A DNA stretch of 64,000 nt, from assembly GCA_046154585.1 (NCBI GenBank), contig JBJXDX010000135.1, positions 29,146 to 93,145 on the forward strand. Reading direction: 5' to 3'. Origin of the DNA: CADEFX01 sp046154585. Its GTDB lineage: Bacteria; Pseudomonadota; Alphaproteobacteria; Rhizobiales; Hyphomicrobiaceae. The notes under the pieces are model-generated. The model did not search any database. It worked only from the letters and a program-made list of their open reading frames with translations, and had not been told where the DNA came from. The position numbers and the translations under genes are program-made. Each line of letters opens with the position of its first letter. Positions within the stretch are counted from its first letter, which is position 1. Positions 35,937 to 43,986 of this stretch are shown here, in pieces.

Positions 35937-36301
35937 GGTTTCTCTCCTCGATGCCGGCCCTGCGCTGCCCCTCGACGCACGCTCAATCTAGACAACAGTT
36001 GATCTGTGCCAGCATCTCAGTCTTCTGCACGACAGCCAACACCGGTCTGGATCGAAATGCCGCTGGCTCAACAGCACAAGCCGTCAGGATGAACCCACCT
36101 TCGCTCGACTTGTCGTCGCTGGTGTGGATTGCGCAGGGCCATGGCAGGTCCGTCGGTTCTCTGCTGCCATCATGTTCCGGATGCTACCGCTTGCACAGCG
36201 TCCAAGTGCGGCCGCCAGCGTGTCTGCCGACACCGTGGAGCGCACGAACCTGACCTGCCGCGAGCAGTCGGCAGCAGCTCTCTACGCGCGGCTCATTCGG
36301 G
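35937..36301. other. Intergenic region, no gene seen
   Basis: 365 bases between the start of the GntP gene and the end of the MarC gene. No supported feature apart from ordinary flanking sequence. Confidence 0.45.
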
Positions 36302-36931
36302 CTATGCAGACCACACTGCTCGCAGACCGTCGATGACATACTGGACGGCAACTGCAGCGAGGATGACGCCGAGCAGGCGCGAAAGCACGAGGTTGGCCGT
36401 GGTGCCGAGCACGCGCGAGATGGGTCCGGCGGAAAGAAAAGCCGCCAGGCACACCGCGACCACCGCCACAATGACGCCCAGCAGCATGAGAACATGGGCT
36501 ATGCGGCCATCGGCGCGACCAGCGATGAGAAGCGTTGCAGTGATGGCTCCGGGTCCTGCCATCAGTGGAATGGCAAGGGGAAAGGCGGCAATGTGCTGCG
36601 CGCGGTCTTTGTGCACGGCCTCTTCCGCTTCCTTGCTCTCGCGCTCACCGCGCCAGCCGAGCACCATGTCGAAGGCGACCGCGAAGAGCAGCAGCCCGCC
36701 GGCGATCCGGAACGCGGGGAGCGTGATGCCCAGCTGCGCGAGCAGCCAATCGCCACCAAGGGCAACCCCGGACAGGATCGTCCCCGCCAGCAGGCAGGCG
36801 TTGAGCGCGATGCGATTGCGCTCGCCAGCAGATAGACGGCGCGTGAGCGAACTGAATATCGGTGCCAAGCTTACCGGGTCCACCACCACCAGCAACGTGA
36901 CGAAGCTGGAGACCAGGAAATCGAGTGTCAT
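36302..36931 (-). CDS. MarC family membrane protein
   Basis: The 209-residue protein has six helices and MarC/UPF0056 signatures: FVTLLVVVDPVSLAPIFSSL near the start, FRIAGGLLLFAVAFDMVLG in the middle, and PLAIPLMAGPGAITATLLIA. Despite the name, MarC proteins are not proven antibiotic-resistance determinants; their transport role is unknown. The start ATG at 36931 is set by alignment; the upstream in-frame extension lacks similarity. Confidence 0.9.
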   Translation of the reverse strand: MTLDFLVSSFVTLLVVVDPVSLAPIFSSLTRRLSAGERNRIALNACLLAGTILSGVALGGDWLLAQLGITLPAFRIAGGLLLFAVAFDMVLGWRGERESKEAEEAVHKDRAQHIAAFPLAIPLMAGPGAITATLLIAGRADGRIAHVLMLLGVIVAVVAVCLAAFLSAGPISRVLGTTANLVLSRLLGVILAAVAVQYVIDGLRAVWSA

Positions 36932-37798
36932 GGCGGCATAGCCTGTGAAGCGTCCAAAGGATTGTGTCCGACTCCTGCTTCGCTCACCGTTCGAGATGCT
37001 CGCCAACCTTACGAGCACACGCGAACGGTTGCCAAGATCGGTGGTCGGACCGGGCGAGATATGGGAAATCCCCCATCTCGGTCCTTTGAAGCGCAAAGAT
37101 CCCTCATCACAACTACCTGCCTCGCCGTAACGGTCGGCGCCAACTGCTGCCCTTTGCCGTAGAGCCTCGCCCCGGCGGCCAACCGCTCGGTTGAGCACGC
37201 GAGGCCGACATAACCATCAGCGTGCAATGCCGCGCGGCCACGGCCTGCGCCAGCTGATCGTGACCCCGCAACGGTTCGTCGCAGTTCCCCTTTGCTGTTC
37301 CAGCACCAGGAACACACCCGCGTCTGCTCCTCATCGAAGCGCAAGGCAGCTCCCGCAGCGCGTGCGTGCGTGAAATTAACATCGAGACACAATTCTTCAC
37401 AATTAACCTGTTGAAAGAATGGGCCTGCTTGCCCGAGATGGCATGTGTCCGCCCCGGGCCCCATGCATGGTGATCTCAAACGCCGCGTGCCCTAGGCATC
37501 TTAGGAAGTGCTTAGATTGGTCGACGCTTTGGCATTTCAACGGGGCCAAGCTCAATCGCCGAGCGCCAATGCCTAATGGGACGGGTAATCCCCTAAGCCT
37601 TTCAGGGTTTCCACCAATCCCATGATTCTATTGCGCTGCGGTATAAGCCTAGCTGCCACCTCCCGGGACATCAACGCTGCGTGTGCCAAGACAAACAATA
37701 CTCAAGCTGGCCCCAACCGCGGAACGCTGCACAACGAACACGCAACCTCGCGCATCTTGGATGCGGTGACGCCCGGTCTGGACAAAAAGGGGTCCATG
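36932..37798. other. Gene-poor stretch containing a dispersed repeat
   Basis: About 870 bases without a supported gene. Short frames here are not family-like. It holds the second copy (37377-37416, with weaker flanks back to about 37290) of the repeat first seen at 10.5 kb. Confidence 0.5.
37377..37416. repeat. 40-base repeat shared with 10498-10537
   Basis: Second copy, with three mismatches in 40 bases. In the leftward reading it contains the doubled element AATTGTGAAGAATTGTGTC, which could be a protein-binding direct repeat. Confidence 0.7.
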
Positions 37799-38185
37799 TC
37801 AGGATTGGGACAAAGGCGGCGATTTCTGGCGGGGACGACGACTACCCTTGCCGCCCGGCCCGGTGCGCGAACGGCTTCTAACGACCACCCCGACAAGCTC
37901 ACCGATTGTGCAGTGCTCTTCGACGGGGTGGCGCAGGCGCAAGTCCTCGTGCACGAGGTAGCGATTGGCGCGCCCTTCGCGCATCCGGTCGAGATATCCT
38001 GCCTCCTCCAACTCAGCGACGATACGCTGCACAGCCCGCTCCGTGATGCCCACACGAGTTGCAACGTTGCGCATTCTCGCATCCGGGCTCTCCACCAGGC
38101 AGAGCAGCACATGGGCATGGTTGGTCAAGAAGGTCCAGCTCGCCGAGGGGGGTGCGTCAACTTTGGACCTGATGGTTGCCTTCAT
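37799..38185 (-). CDS. Winged helix-turn-helix regulator, MarR-like
   Basis: The 128-residue protein has a winged-helix domain (ASWTFLTNHAHVLLCLVESP; RMRNVATRVGITERAVQRIV as recognition helix; EEAGYLDRMREGRANRYLVH as wing) followed by RLRHPVEEHCTIGELV. This short single-domain type is common in alphaproteobacteria and its targets are unknown. The ATG at 38185 is used rather than the TTG at 38191. The last 30 residues (RSRSRTGPGGKGSRRPRQ) look like read-on sequence. Palindromes lie just upstream and may be its own operator. Confidence 0.75.
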   Translation of the reverse strand: MKATIRSKVDAPPSASWTFLTNHAHVLLCLVESPDARMRNVATRVGITERAVQRIVAELEEAGYLDRMREGRANRYLVHEDLRLRHPVEEHCTIGELVGVVVRSRSRTGPGGKGSRRPRQKSPPLSQS

Positions 38186-38203
38186 TCGCAAGCGATCCTA
38201 TAT

Positions 38204-38240
38204 ACGAAATTCGTTTCGCGTTTTCCATATCGTAATATGG
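38204..38240. promoter_or_regulatory. Two palindromes upstream of the winged-helix gene
   Basis: ACGAAATTCGT (38204-38214) and CCATATCGTAATATGG (38225-38240) are both perfect inverted repeats, within 60 bases of the ATG. They fit a dimeric regulator, most simply autoregulation by the adjacent gene product. Confidence 0.45.
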
Positions 38241-38405
38241 AGGTCGCATTTGCAGCGGTCAAGCGCGTTCTAGCCCAAGCGCTTGCTCCGAAGGTCCGTC
38301 CTACAAGCTGAAGGCAAGCCTGCAGCGCAAGGGCTAGCTGAGAGGTGGCCCGGCCCGGCGCCAATGCCGCTGGCCGTGCCTCACTTGAGGAAGAGGATAC
38401 GAGCT

Positions 38406-39080
38406 GTGCTGACCCAGATGACATTGCAAACTCTCTCTTTCAAGCAGCGGAGCAACCCAGCGCAGGCGAATTCGTCCATTGAACGGACGATAGAGATGGT
38501 TGGTGTACTAAAAGTATTGTCCCGCAATGGGGAGATCTACGCCGAGAACGAGCCTGCGCAGCACATCTACAAGGTCGTCAGCGGCATCGCTTGCACTTGT
38601 AGGGTCCTTGCCAACGGCCGGCGCCAGATCGGCACTTTCTGTCTACCCGGTGACGTTTTCGGCCTCGAAGTCCGCGCAGAGCACGGCTTCTCTGCCGAGG
38701 CCATCACCGAACTGAGTGTGCTCGTCGCAAAGCGGAGTACGCTGACTGGGCTGGCCGACAAAGATAGAGGCGCTTCCGATCAACTATGGTCATTGTTCTG
38801 TCGCGAACTGCTCATGGCCCAAGAGCGCGCGCTCTTGCTCGGCAGGACGGCGCCCGAACGCGTCGCCACATTCCTGCTGCAAATGGCCGACCGCCTGTCC
38901 TGTGGCAATTCGGTCGAGTTGCCCATGTCGCGTCAGGATATCGCCGACTACCTTGGCCTCACGATCGAAACCGTATCGCGGACGTTCACTTGCCTTGAAG
39001 ATAGTGCTGCGATCGAGATCCCGACATCGCGGCGGATCGTGATACGCAATCGCGGAGCACTCAACAGCTGGGCTACGTAG
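38406..39080 (+). CDS. Crp/Fnr family regulator, FixK-like
   Basis: The 224-residue protein has a cyclic-nucleotide-fold domain (VLSRNGEIYAENEPAQHIYK, FCLPGDVFGLEVRAEHGFSA) and a C-terminal winged helix (ELPMSRQDIADYLGLTIETV then SRTF). The recognition helix has Glu188, Ser191 and Arg192, the E-x-x-S-R set that reads TTGAT half-sites in FNR and FixK. It lacks the N-terminal cysteine cluster of FNR, so it is FixK-type and not a direct oxygen sensor. The GTG at 38406 has GGAAGAGGA upstream; ATG 38418 is the alternative. It is the natural candidate to bind the seven TTGAY-N4-RTCAA sites in this window. Confidence 0.88.
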   Translation: MLTQMTLQTLSFKQRSNPAQANSSIERTIEMVGVLKVLSRNGEIYAENEPAQHIYKVVSGIACTCRVLANGRRQIGTFCLPGDVFGLEVRAEHGFSAEAITELSVLVAKRSTLTGLADKDRGASDQLWSLFCRELLMAQERALLLGRTAPERVATFLLQMADRLSCGNSVELPMSRQDIADYLGLTIETVSRTFTCLEDSAAIEIPTSRRIVIRNRGALNSWAT

Positions 39081-39129
39081 ATTGGCCATTCGTCTCATGG
39101 CATTGTCGCCGTCTCGACGTCATCCGATG

Positions 39130-39450
39130 TCACTTACACACACCGTTCCCTCGGCGCATCTTTGCATCGAGCGTCTCTCGCAAATCGAGCCTTTGCCAAG
39201 TTCTATCAGGCTCTGCCGTCGGTTCGCTGCGGAACCCCAGCGAATGTGCCAACGCCGTCAGCGCAACGTTGTTCGCCGGAAATTCGCCTCGAGCCTCCCG
39301 GGTCCCTTGGTCCCGAAGATAGCGGATTAGCTTCTCCAGCAGCAACCGCTCCAGTTTCGTTCCTGCCACATCACGGCGCACAAAGAGCCCGAACTCAGCA
39401 CGGAAATTATCCGGATCTGTCAGCGAGTGCACGCCAGCCAGGATTCCAGC
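39130..39450 (-). pseudogene. GNAT domain relic of a Pat/AcsD-like protein
   Basis: The leftward frame reads LTDPDNFRAEFGLFVRRDVA, GTKLERLLLEKLIRYLRDQG and ANNVALTALAHSLGFRSEP. This is the C-terminal acetyltransferase part of large acyl-CoA synthetase-GNAT proteins (Pat-type, often next to Usp genes). The CoA-ligase domains and the GNAT start are missing, so only the end remains. Confidence 0.6.
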
Positions 39451-40140
39451 CGACCCGGCATGAGGGCTCTCACATGCCGCAAGTGGTTGCGAACGACACC
39501 ACTACCGAGCCGCTTTGCGGTTTGACCAGCTCGGCGCGCCTCGACGACACTTACCCGCAGCTGCGTTGCTTTCCTCGAAAGACGGGCGCCAGCCTGAGCG
39601 AGCTTGTGCACCAGTGCTCTGATCGCCGCGCCGTCCGCCATCGCCGCCATAGCGTCTCGCGCATGCGGTGATGCTTCCGCCGCCCATGTTTGCTTTCCGC
39701 CACTGGTCGGTCGCCAGCCTCCTCAGAATGCGCCCCGAGGTTGAGGGTCCTAAGCCATTGCAGGCACGTCCTTTTGCCCGAAGGCAACGTTGACAAGCCG
39801 TCTGCTCGTCGCCTAACGGTGTGGTACGGGAACGATTGTTTCCAATTGTTTCGCGACATGCAGTGATTGATGATACAGATCACAAGCAAGCGCACTTGCA
39901 CGCCGGGTCTTTGCCGCGAACGTCAAGTGCTCGCTCGACAGCGTCATCCCTATGACTGCACGGGGGAGCAACAACGACTTTCTTGCACGCCGATGAAAGA
40001 CAATCCGTGGCGGTCGAGGCTTTGCGTTCCCGTTGTCCGGCGACCACGTCCTCAGCGAACGTCGCCACCGCAATTCTTCCGCCGAAGGCACTTGGCTAAT
40101 GTGGGTCCCCATACGACCCGAGCGTTGGCACCCCCAAGGC
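39451..40140. other. Relic-rich stretch without intact gene
   Basis: No intact gene. It contains the 15-base repeat GATTGTTTCCAATTG at 39834-39848 (copy of 7630-7644). It also has a degenerate FNR-type box ATGATACAGATCAC at 39870-39883 (core TGAT-N4-ATCA). The frame beyond the repeat (leftwards) stops after QLETIVPVPHR, so the gene that began here is lost. Confidence 0.5.
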
Positions 40141-40962
40141 TCAGTGCGACCAGAGCGTGGGCACGGTCATTTGTCGCGCGACATGGCGTGTCACGCCGCC
40201 AAAGACAAACTGCAGTGTTCGCGAGTGCCCATATGCACCCATGACCAACAGATCCGCGCCTTTCTGGGCCAACTGCGACAACAGCTCAGGGCCAGCATTG
40301 GTATCCGCGGCAACAATCCGCTCGAACGTCGCGCTAATGTCGTGGTAACCCAGAACGGCGACGACATCTGGCCTCGACTTATCAACGGGTCCGGCGGCGT
40401 CCACGACCTCCACGATATGAACCTTCTCCGCTGCCTTGAGCAACGGCAGCGCATCGAAGACTGCTCGCGCCGCCTCCCGCGTCGATTTCCACGCGATCAG
40501 CACATTACGCCCAAACTCGGGAAAAAGGCCAGTGTGCGGTACCGCAAGAACAGGACGCCCGCTTTCTACGGCCAAGCGCTCAGGCAATTCAGCCCAACTC
40601 CGGTCCGGACTCGCCTGTGCGGCGACAACCAGATCGCAGCATCGGGCCTGGTCCACGATGACAGCCCCGACGTCGAAGCCCGGAGCCTCGACAGACCGCC
40701 ATTCCGCCGTGAACGGCTGGTGCGATGTCATTCGAGCGAACGTCGTCGCCAGCTGCTCGGCCTGCTCCCGAACGCTCGGGAGCGCAGGGGCAAGCACTTG
40801 ACCACTTCCAGGTATCGGCATAGGCGGCCACGAAGTGCCAGCGTACACGTAAAGGCCGATCACATGAGAACCGGACCGACGCGCGAGCGCAAGCGCGGGG
40901 TCCAGCACCTCCTCCATTCGCCGCAGCTCAGTCAAACAAACCATGATTGTCTTGTAGGACAT
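40141..40962 (-). CDS. Tandem universal stress protein
   Basis: The 273-residue protein starts MSYKTIMVCLTELRRMEEVL and contains a degenerate first Usp domain and a second one from about residue 155 (GRNVLIAWKSTREAARAVFD; LVMGAYGHSRTLQFVFGGVT; VPTLWSH). This type usually lacks an ATP loop in domain 1. AGGAGA precedes the ATG at 40962. It is the intact relative of the broken gene at 4150-4829. It lies divergent to the truncated patatin gene, with about 200 bases between the starts. Confidence 0.92.
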   Translation of the reverse strand: MSYKTIMVCLTELRRMEEVLDPALALARRSGSHVIGLYVYAGTSWPPMPIPGSGQVLAPALPSVREQAEQLATTFARMTSHQPFTAEWRSVEAPGFDVGAVIVDQARCCDLVVAAQASPDRSWAELPERLAVESGRPVLAVPHTGLFPEFGRNVLIAWKSTREAARAVFDALPLLKAAEKVHIVEVVDAAGPVDKSRPDVVAVLGYHDISATFERIVAADTNAGPELLSQLAQKGADLLVMGAYGHSRTLQFVFGGVTRHVARQMTVPTLWSH

Positions 40963-41166
40963 TGATTCTCGGTCTCCTGTTGGCACACAGGCCGCTGAGA
41001 GCACACTCCTCACTGCTGGAACGACAGCTGCAAACAAGTGCGTTGTGCGGCCTGCTGACCCGAGTAAGCTAACCTTCTAACCTTCGACGCTTACGCCGGT
41101 TCTTCAGAATAGACACGGTCCGGCACCGAGGCAAAAGGTCTCAACAGGAACAATAAGGAGTTCCAA

Positions 41167-41583
41167 GTGCGCGATACGCTAAGTCTCGATCTTGCCCTGC
41201 AGGGCGGCGGCGCTCACGGAGCTTTCACGTGGGGGGTGTTGGATCGTCTCTTGGATGAGTCCTGGCTGACCTGCGCCGCAATCAGCGGCGCCAGCGCCGG
41301 AGCGATGAACGCCGTTATCATCGCCAATGGCCTGCTCGATGGTGGCCGCTCCGCAGCCCAGAAAGCACTCTGGTCTTTCTGGAAGCGCATCAGTCGCGCA
41401 GCTCATGGATACAGGCCGGCGGTAAGCCCGTTCCATGCCCTGTTCCTGTCTGGCCAGCTCGGTCTTGCTCGATCGATTGGCTGGGCGCCGTGGTGGTCAT
41501 TGCCGGGGCAATGGTCGGCCATCGCCGACGCGTTTACCCGGAAGTTCTCTCCCTACCAGTTCAATCCGCTCAATCTCAATGCG
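41167..41583 (+). pseudogene. Patatin-like phospholipase, truncated at an integration junction
   Basis: The frame opens with GTG at 41167 after AATAAGGAG and reads LSLDLALQGGGAHGAFTWGV (oxyanion loop G-G-G-x-G), then SGASAGAMNAVIIANGL (nucleophile Ser in G-x-S-x-G). It continues to FSPYQFNPLNLN, where similarity stops about 139 residues in. Full-length relatives have over 300 residues and need a later Asp for the Ser-Asp dyad. The frame then runs through half-tRNA sequence, so its tail is not real protein. The truncation point marks the left junction of inserted DNA. Confidence 0.8.
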
Positions 41584-41628
41584 TTTGGTCCAATGCCAGG
41601 CAAATCATTGATATTTAATGATATTATG

Positions 41629-41673
41629 TGGTGCCGCAGGAGGGAATTGAACCCCCGACCCACGCATTACGAA
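41629..41673 (-). other. 3' half of a tRNA-Thr(CGT): putative att site
   Basis: Read leftwards, the sequence from TTCGTAATGCG through GTCGGGGGTTCAATTCC to CTGCGGCACCA is the anticodon loop, T arm and CCA end of a threonine tRNA. The 5' half and the matching anticodon stem are absent. A half-tRNA beside an integrase gene is the usual trace (attL/attR) of an element integrated into a tRNA gene. The intact tRNA is not in the window. Confidence 0.75.
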
Positions 41674-41691
41674 TTTACTGCGCGGCCGACT

Positions 41692-43026
41692 TCACGCGGT
41701 GATCTCGTCGCCAACACCTTTCCCTGAGACGATGTCGTCTAGCCGCGCGCTCCACGCATCCAGTGCCTCGCGCTTTTCGCGCTCGTATGTGTAGCGAGAA
41801 TACACCCTCTTCGTGATCGTGCTCTTGTTAACGCTCACGTGGTTCAACACATGGGAGATCACATGTGGCGGAACGCCAAGCTCCTCCATCTTGGTTGCCG
41901 CGGTGCGCCGCAGATCGTGCACCCGAAAATCATCAAGACCGATCTTTGGTCTGGCTCGTTCGAGCGCTCTCGTCGCGGCGTGCGGATGAACTGGGCCGTT
42001 ATTTGGTGGGTTGGGAAACAGCCACATACTATCGCCGGCCAACGCTCGCGCCTCGCCGATTACGCGCAATGCCAAGTCTGAAAGCGGGACTCGATGCGCC
42101 TCACCATTCTTCGTACGCGCGCCGGGGATCTTCCAGACCGGGGCCGTAGGAGTGAGGTCCAACTCGGTCAGGGTGATGCCCGACACCTCGCCAATGCGTT
42201 GGGCCGTAGCCAAAGCGAGCATCATTGTCAGCGCGGTGCCTCGGCGCATTGGGAAGTCGCTTGGCTGACGCCTCCATCGTTCTCTGGAGCGCGGTGCGCG
42301 CTGAAGTGCAAGCCATAGGGTGCGGATTTCGTTAGGCGACAACTCACGCTCGCGAGGCTTTTCCTTCTTTATTGGCCGTTGCAGGCCAGCTGTGGGATTG
42401 ACGACGATCATGTCGCGCCCGATCGCCCAGCGAAAAATGGAGCGTACTAACTCGAAGACGCGATTCGGTCTGTGAGTTAGCTTACGCGCCATCATCGAGG
42501 AACCGCGCGCCTTCTTTATCCGCGCATCGGTCTTGACGGCCACCTTGTCGAGTAGGCGGATCACATCGCGCTTGGTGATCTCGCCGATCTTCATAGAGCC
42601 GATCTCTGGCAGAATGTGCAGATCGAGCATCGAGCGATCATCACCGACTGCGCGCGCGCACCTATTGGGTGTCGCATGGCGCTCGATCCAATCTGCCGCG
42701 AGCTCCGCGAACGTGTGAGCAGTGCGACGGGCTAGCAGATGCGCCGCTGGATCATCGCGCTCTTCCATATCCTCTATGCCAGACTGTAAGGCCTTGGCGC
42801 GGGCGCGTGCCTTCTTGAGTGACATGCTGGGATAGCGGCCGAGCTTCACGGCGCGGCGCCTTCCGTCGCTTCGCCGCGTGTAGTGCAGCCGCCAAGTCTT
42901 CACGCCACCTGTCGTGACGCGGATTTCCAGCCCATGGACGTCCGTGTCTCGGACTTCAACGATGCGTTGGCCGGCCGGGCATTTGAGCGCCCTTACACGT
43001 GCATCGGTGAGATCAAGTGCAGACAT
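41692..43026 (-). CDS. Tyrosine-type integrase, P4 family
   Basis: The 444-residue protein has an N-terminal DUF4102 arm-binding domain (MSALDLTDARVRALKCPAGQ; DVHGLEIRVTTGGVKTWRLH). A core-binding domain and a catalytic domain follow, with ALATAQRIGEVSGITL (Arg), HDLRRTAATKM (His-x-x-Arg) and NHVSVNKSTITKRVYSRY (nucleophile Tyr). It integrates or excises islands at tRNA genes. The ATG at 43026 matches the family start. Its stop lies 19 bases from the half tRNA-Thr, and upstream of its start are a doubled TGGTACG element and a half tRNA-fMet. Confidence 0.93.
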   Translation of the reverse strand: MSALDLTDARVRALKCPAGQRIVEVRDTDVHGLEIRVTTGGVKTWRLHYTRRSDGRRRAVKLGRYPSMSLKKARARAKALQSGIEDMEERDDPAAHLLARRTAHTFAELAADWIERHATPNRCARAVGDDRSMLDLHILPEIGSMKIGEITKRDVIRLLDKVAVKTDARIKKARGSSMMARKLTHRPNRVFELVRSIFRWAIGRDMIVVNPTAGLQRPIKKEKPRERELSPNEIRTLWLALQRAPRSRERWRRQPSDFPMRRGTALTMMLALATAQRIGEVSGITLTELDLTPTAPVWKIPGARTKNGEAHRVPLSDLALRVIGEARALAGDSMWLFPNPPNNGPVHPHAATRALERARPKIGLDDFRVHDLRRTAATKMEELGVPPHVISHVLNHVSVNKSTITKRVYSRYTYEREKREALDAWSARLDDIVSGKGVGDEITA

Positions 43027-43051
43027 GCGTCCCTCACGCGGGGTCGATCTG

Positions 43052-43069
43052 TGGTACGCCAATGGTACG
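43052..43069. repeat. Doubled TGGTACG element upstream of integrase, shared with 63102-63119
   Basis: TGGTACGCCAATGGTACG matches 17 of 18 bases at 63102-63119, with GTCGAT shortly upstream in both. Such direct repeats near integrase genes are often arm-type or autoregulatory sites. The distant copy suggests a second element end. Confidence 0.65.
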
Positions 43070-43202
43070 GAAAACAGCGCGCTTGTGCTACATTTGTTCG
43101 GACGCCATCGAGCAATGGAAATCAGTTAATATCCTGATATTGCGTATTATTACGCGTCCAACGAGATGCAGCGAAGTGCGGGGAATTCTGGCTTTGTACA
43201 AT

Positions 43203-43247
43203 CTCATAACCTGAAGGTCACAGGTTCAAATCCTGTCCCCGCAACCA
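43203..43247 (+). other. 3' half of initiator tRNA-fMet: putative att site
   Basis: CTCATAACCTGAAGGTC followed by CAGGTTCAAATCC and TGTCCCCGCAACCA is the anticodon loop (CAT), variable loop, T arm and acceptor end of tRNA-fMet. The 5' half is missing and the bases before it do not pair with the anticodon stem. It is therefore an integration scar rather than a working tRNA. Its antisense is translated as the tail GTGFEPVTFRL of the neighbouring frame. Confidence 0.75.
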
Positions 43248-43986
43248 CCGACAGTTGACTCGCCGGCGCACTTGGAATTGGGGATTTCCCGCAGCTGCAG
43301 CACAGATGGCGAGGATGGCTCCAATCTCGCCGTAAAGGACTGCTTCGAGGCCACTGGAGGCTCGCGGGGAAAGAAACTACGCGATCAATCATCGAGCGAA
43401 TAGGTTCACGGGCCTCATCCCGCTCTTCGCCGAACTCTAGGAGCTGCTCCAACTCCGTCACCTTGCGGCGGTAAAGTTCAGGCACGTTTGGATGCACTAG
43501 AAGGGTTACATTTTCCACTGGATCGGTCGCTTGATGCGCGAAGGATGCCCGTTCCGCTTCTAGCTGCGCCATCCGGTCCTTCAGCTCCGAGTGGTACATC
43601 CCATCCTCGACAGCCTTGAGTATTGCGCCGATCTTGTGATTCAGCTCGGCAACGTTGCGCTCGCGAGCGACTGACTGGCCCCTTATGGCTCGTCGATGCT
43701 TTTCCATTTCCGCATTGAACTCGCGTACGAACTCCTCAACCAGTTCCGGCGCCAGCAACCGTCCTTTGATGCCGCCCTGCTCGCGGTTGATCTTCTCGAG
43801 GTAGGCCTGCATGGCCTTACCCACGACACCATAGGCCGAAACGTTGCCGCTATACGGCATGGTCTGGCCAATGCGTATCTCATCCTTGGTGACGCCAGGC
43901 GTCTGGGCCTGCGGCGAAGCCGGAAAAGCGGCAAGCTGACTAGCTACGGCCAGCACGAGCATCGTTCGCATCGAGGTTCGTCCCAT
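43248..43986 (-). pseudogene. Chimera: branched-chain amino-acid binding protein start fused to serine-recombinase end
   Basis: The first ~75 residues are a signal peptide and the start of a Peripla_BP_6 substrate-binding protein (MRTMLVLAVASQLAAFPASP; DEIRIGQTMPYSGNVSAYGV; YLEKINREQGGIKG). From about 43758 the frame switches without a break to the coiled-coil end of a large serine recombinase (LLAPELVEEFVREFNAEMEK; NHKIGAILKAVEDGMYHSEL). Neither protein is complete. The open frame continues into the half tRNA, giving a spurious tail. It is the product of a recombination event, not a functional gene. Confidence 0.75.

Noticed and set aside
41584..41727. C-terminal extension of the patatin frame (RRRELNPRPTHYEF)
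   Set aside because: This peptide is the translation of antisense tRNA sequence and the integrase end, a known annotation artefact, not patatin.
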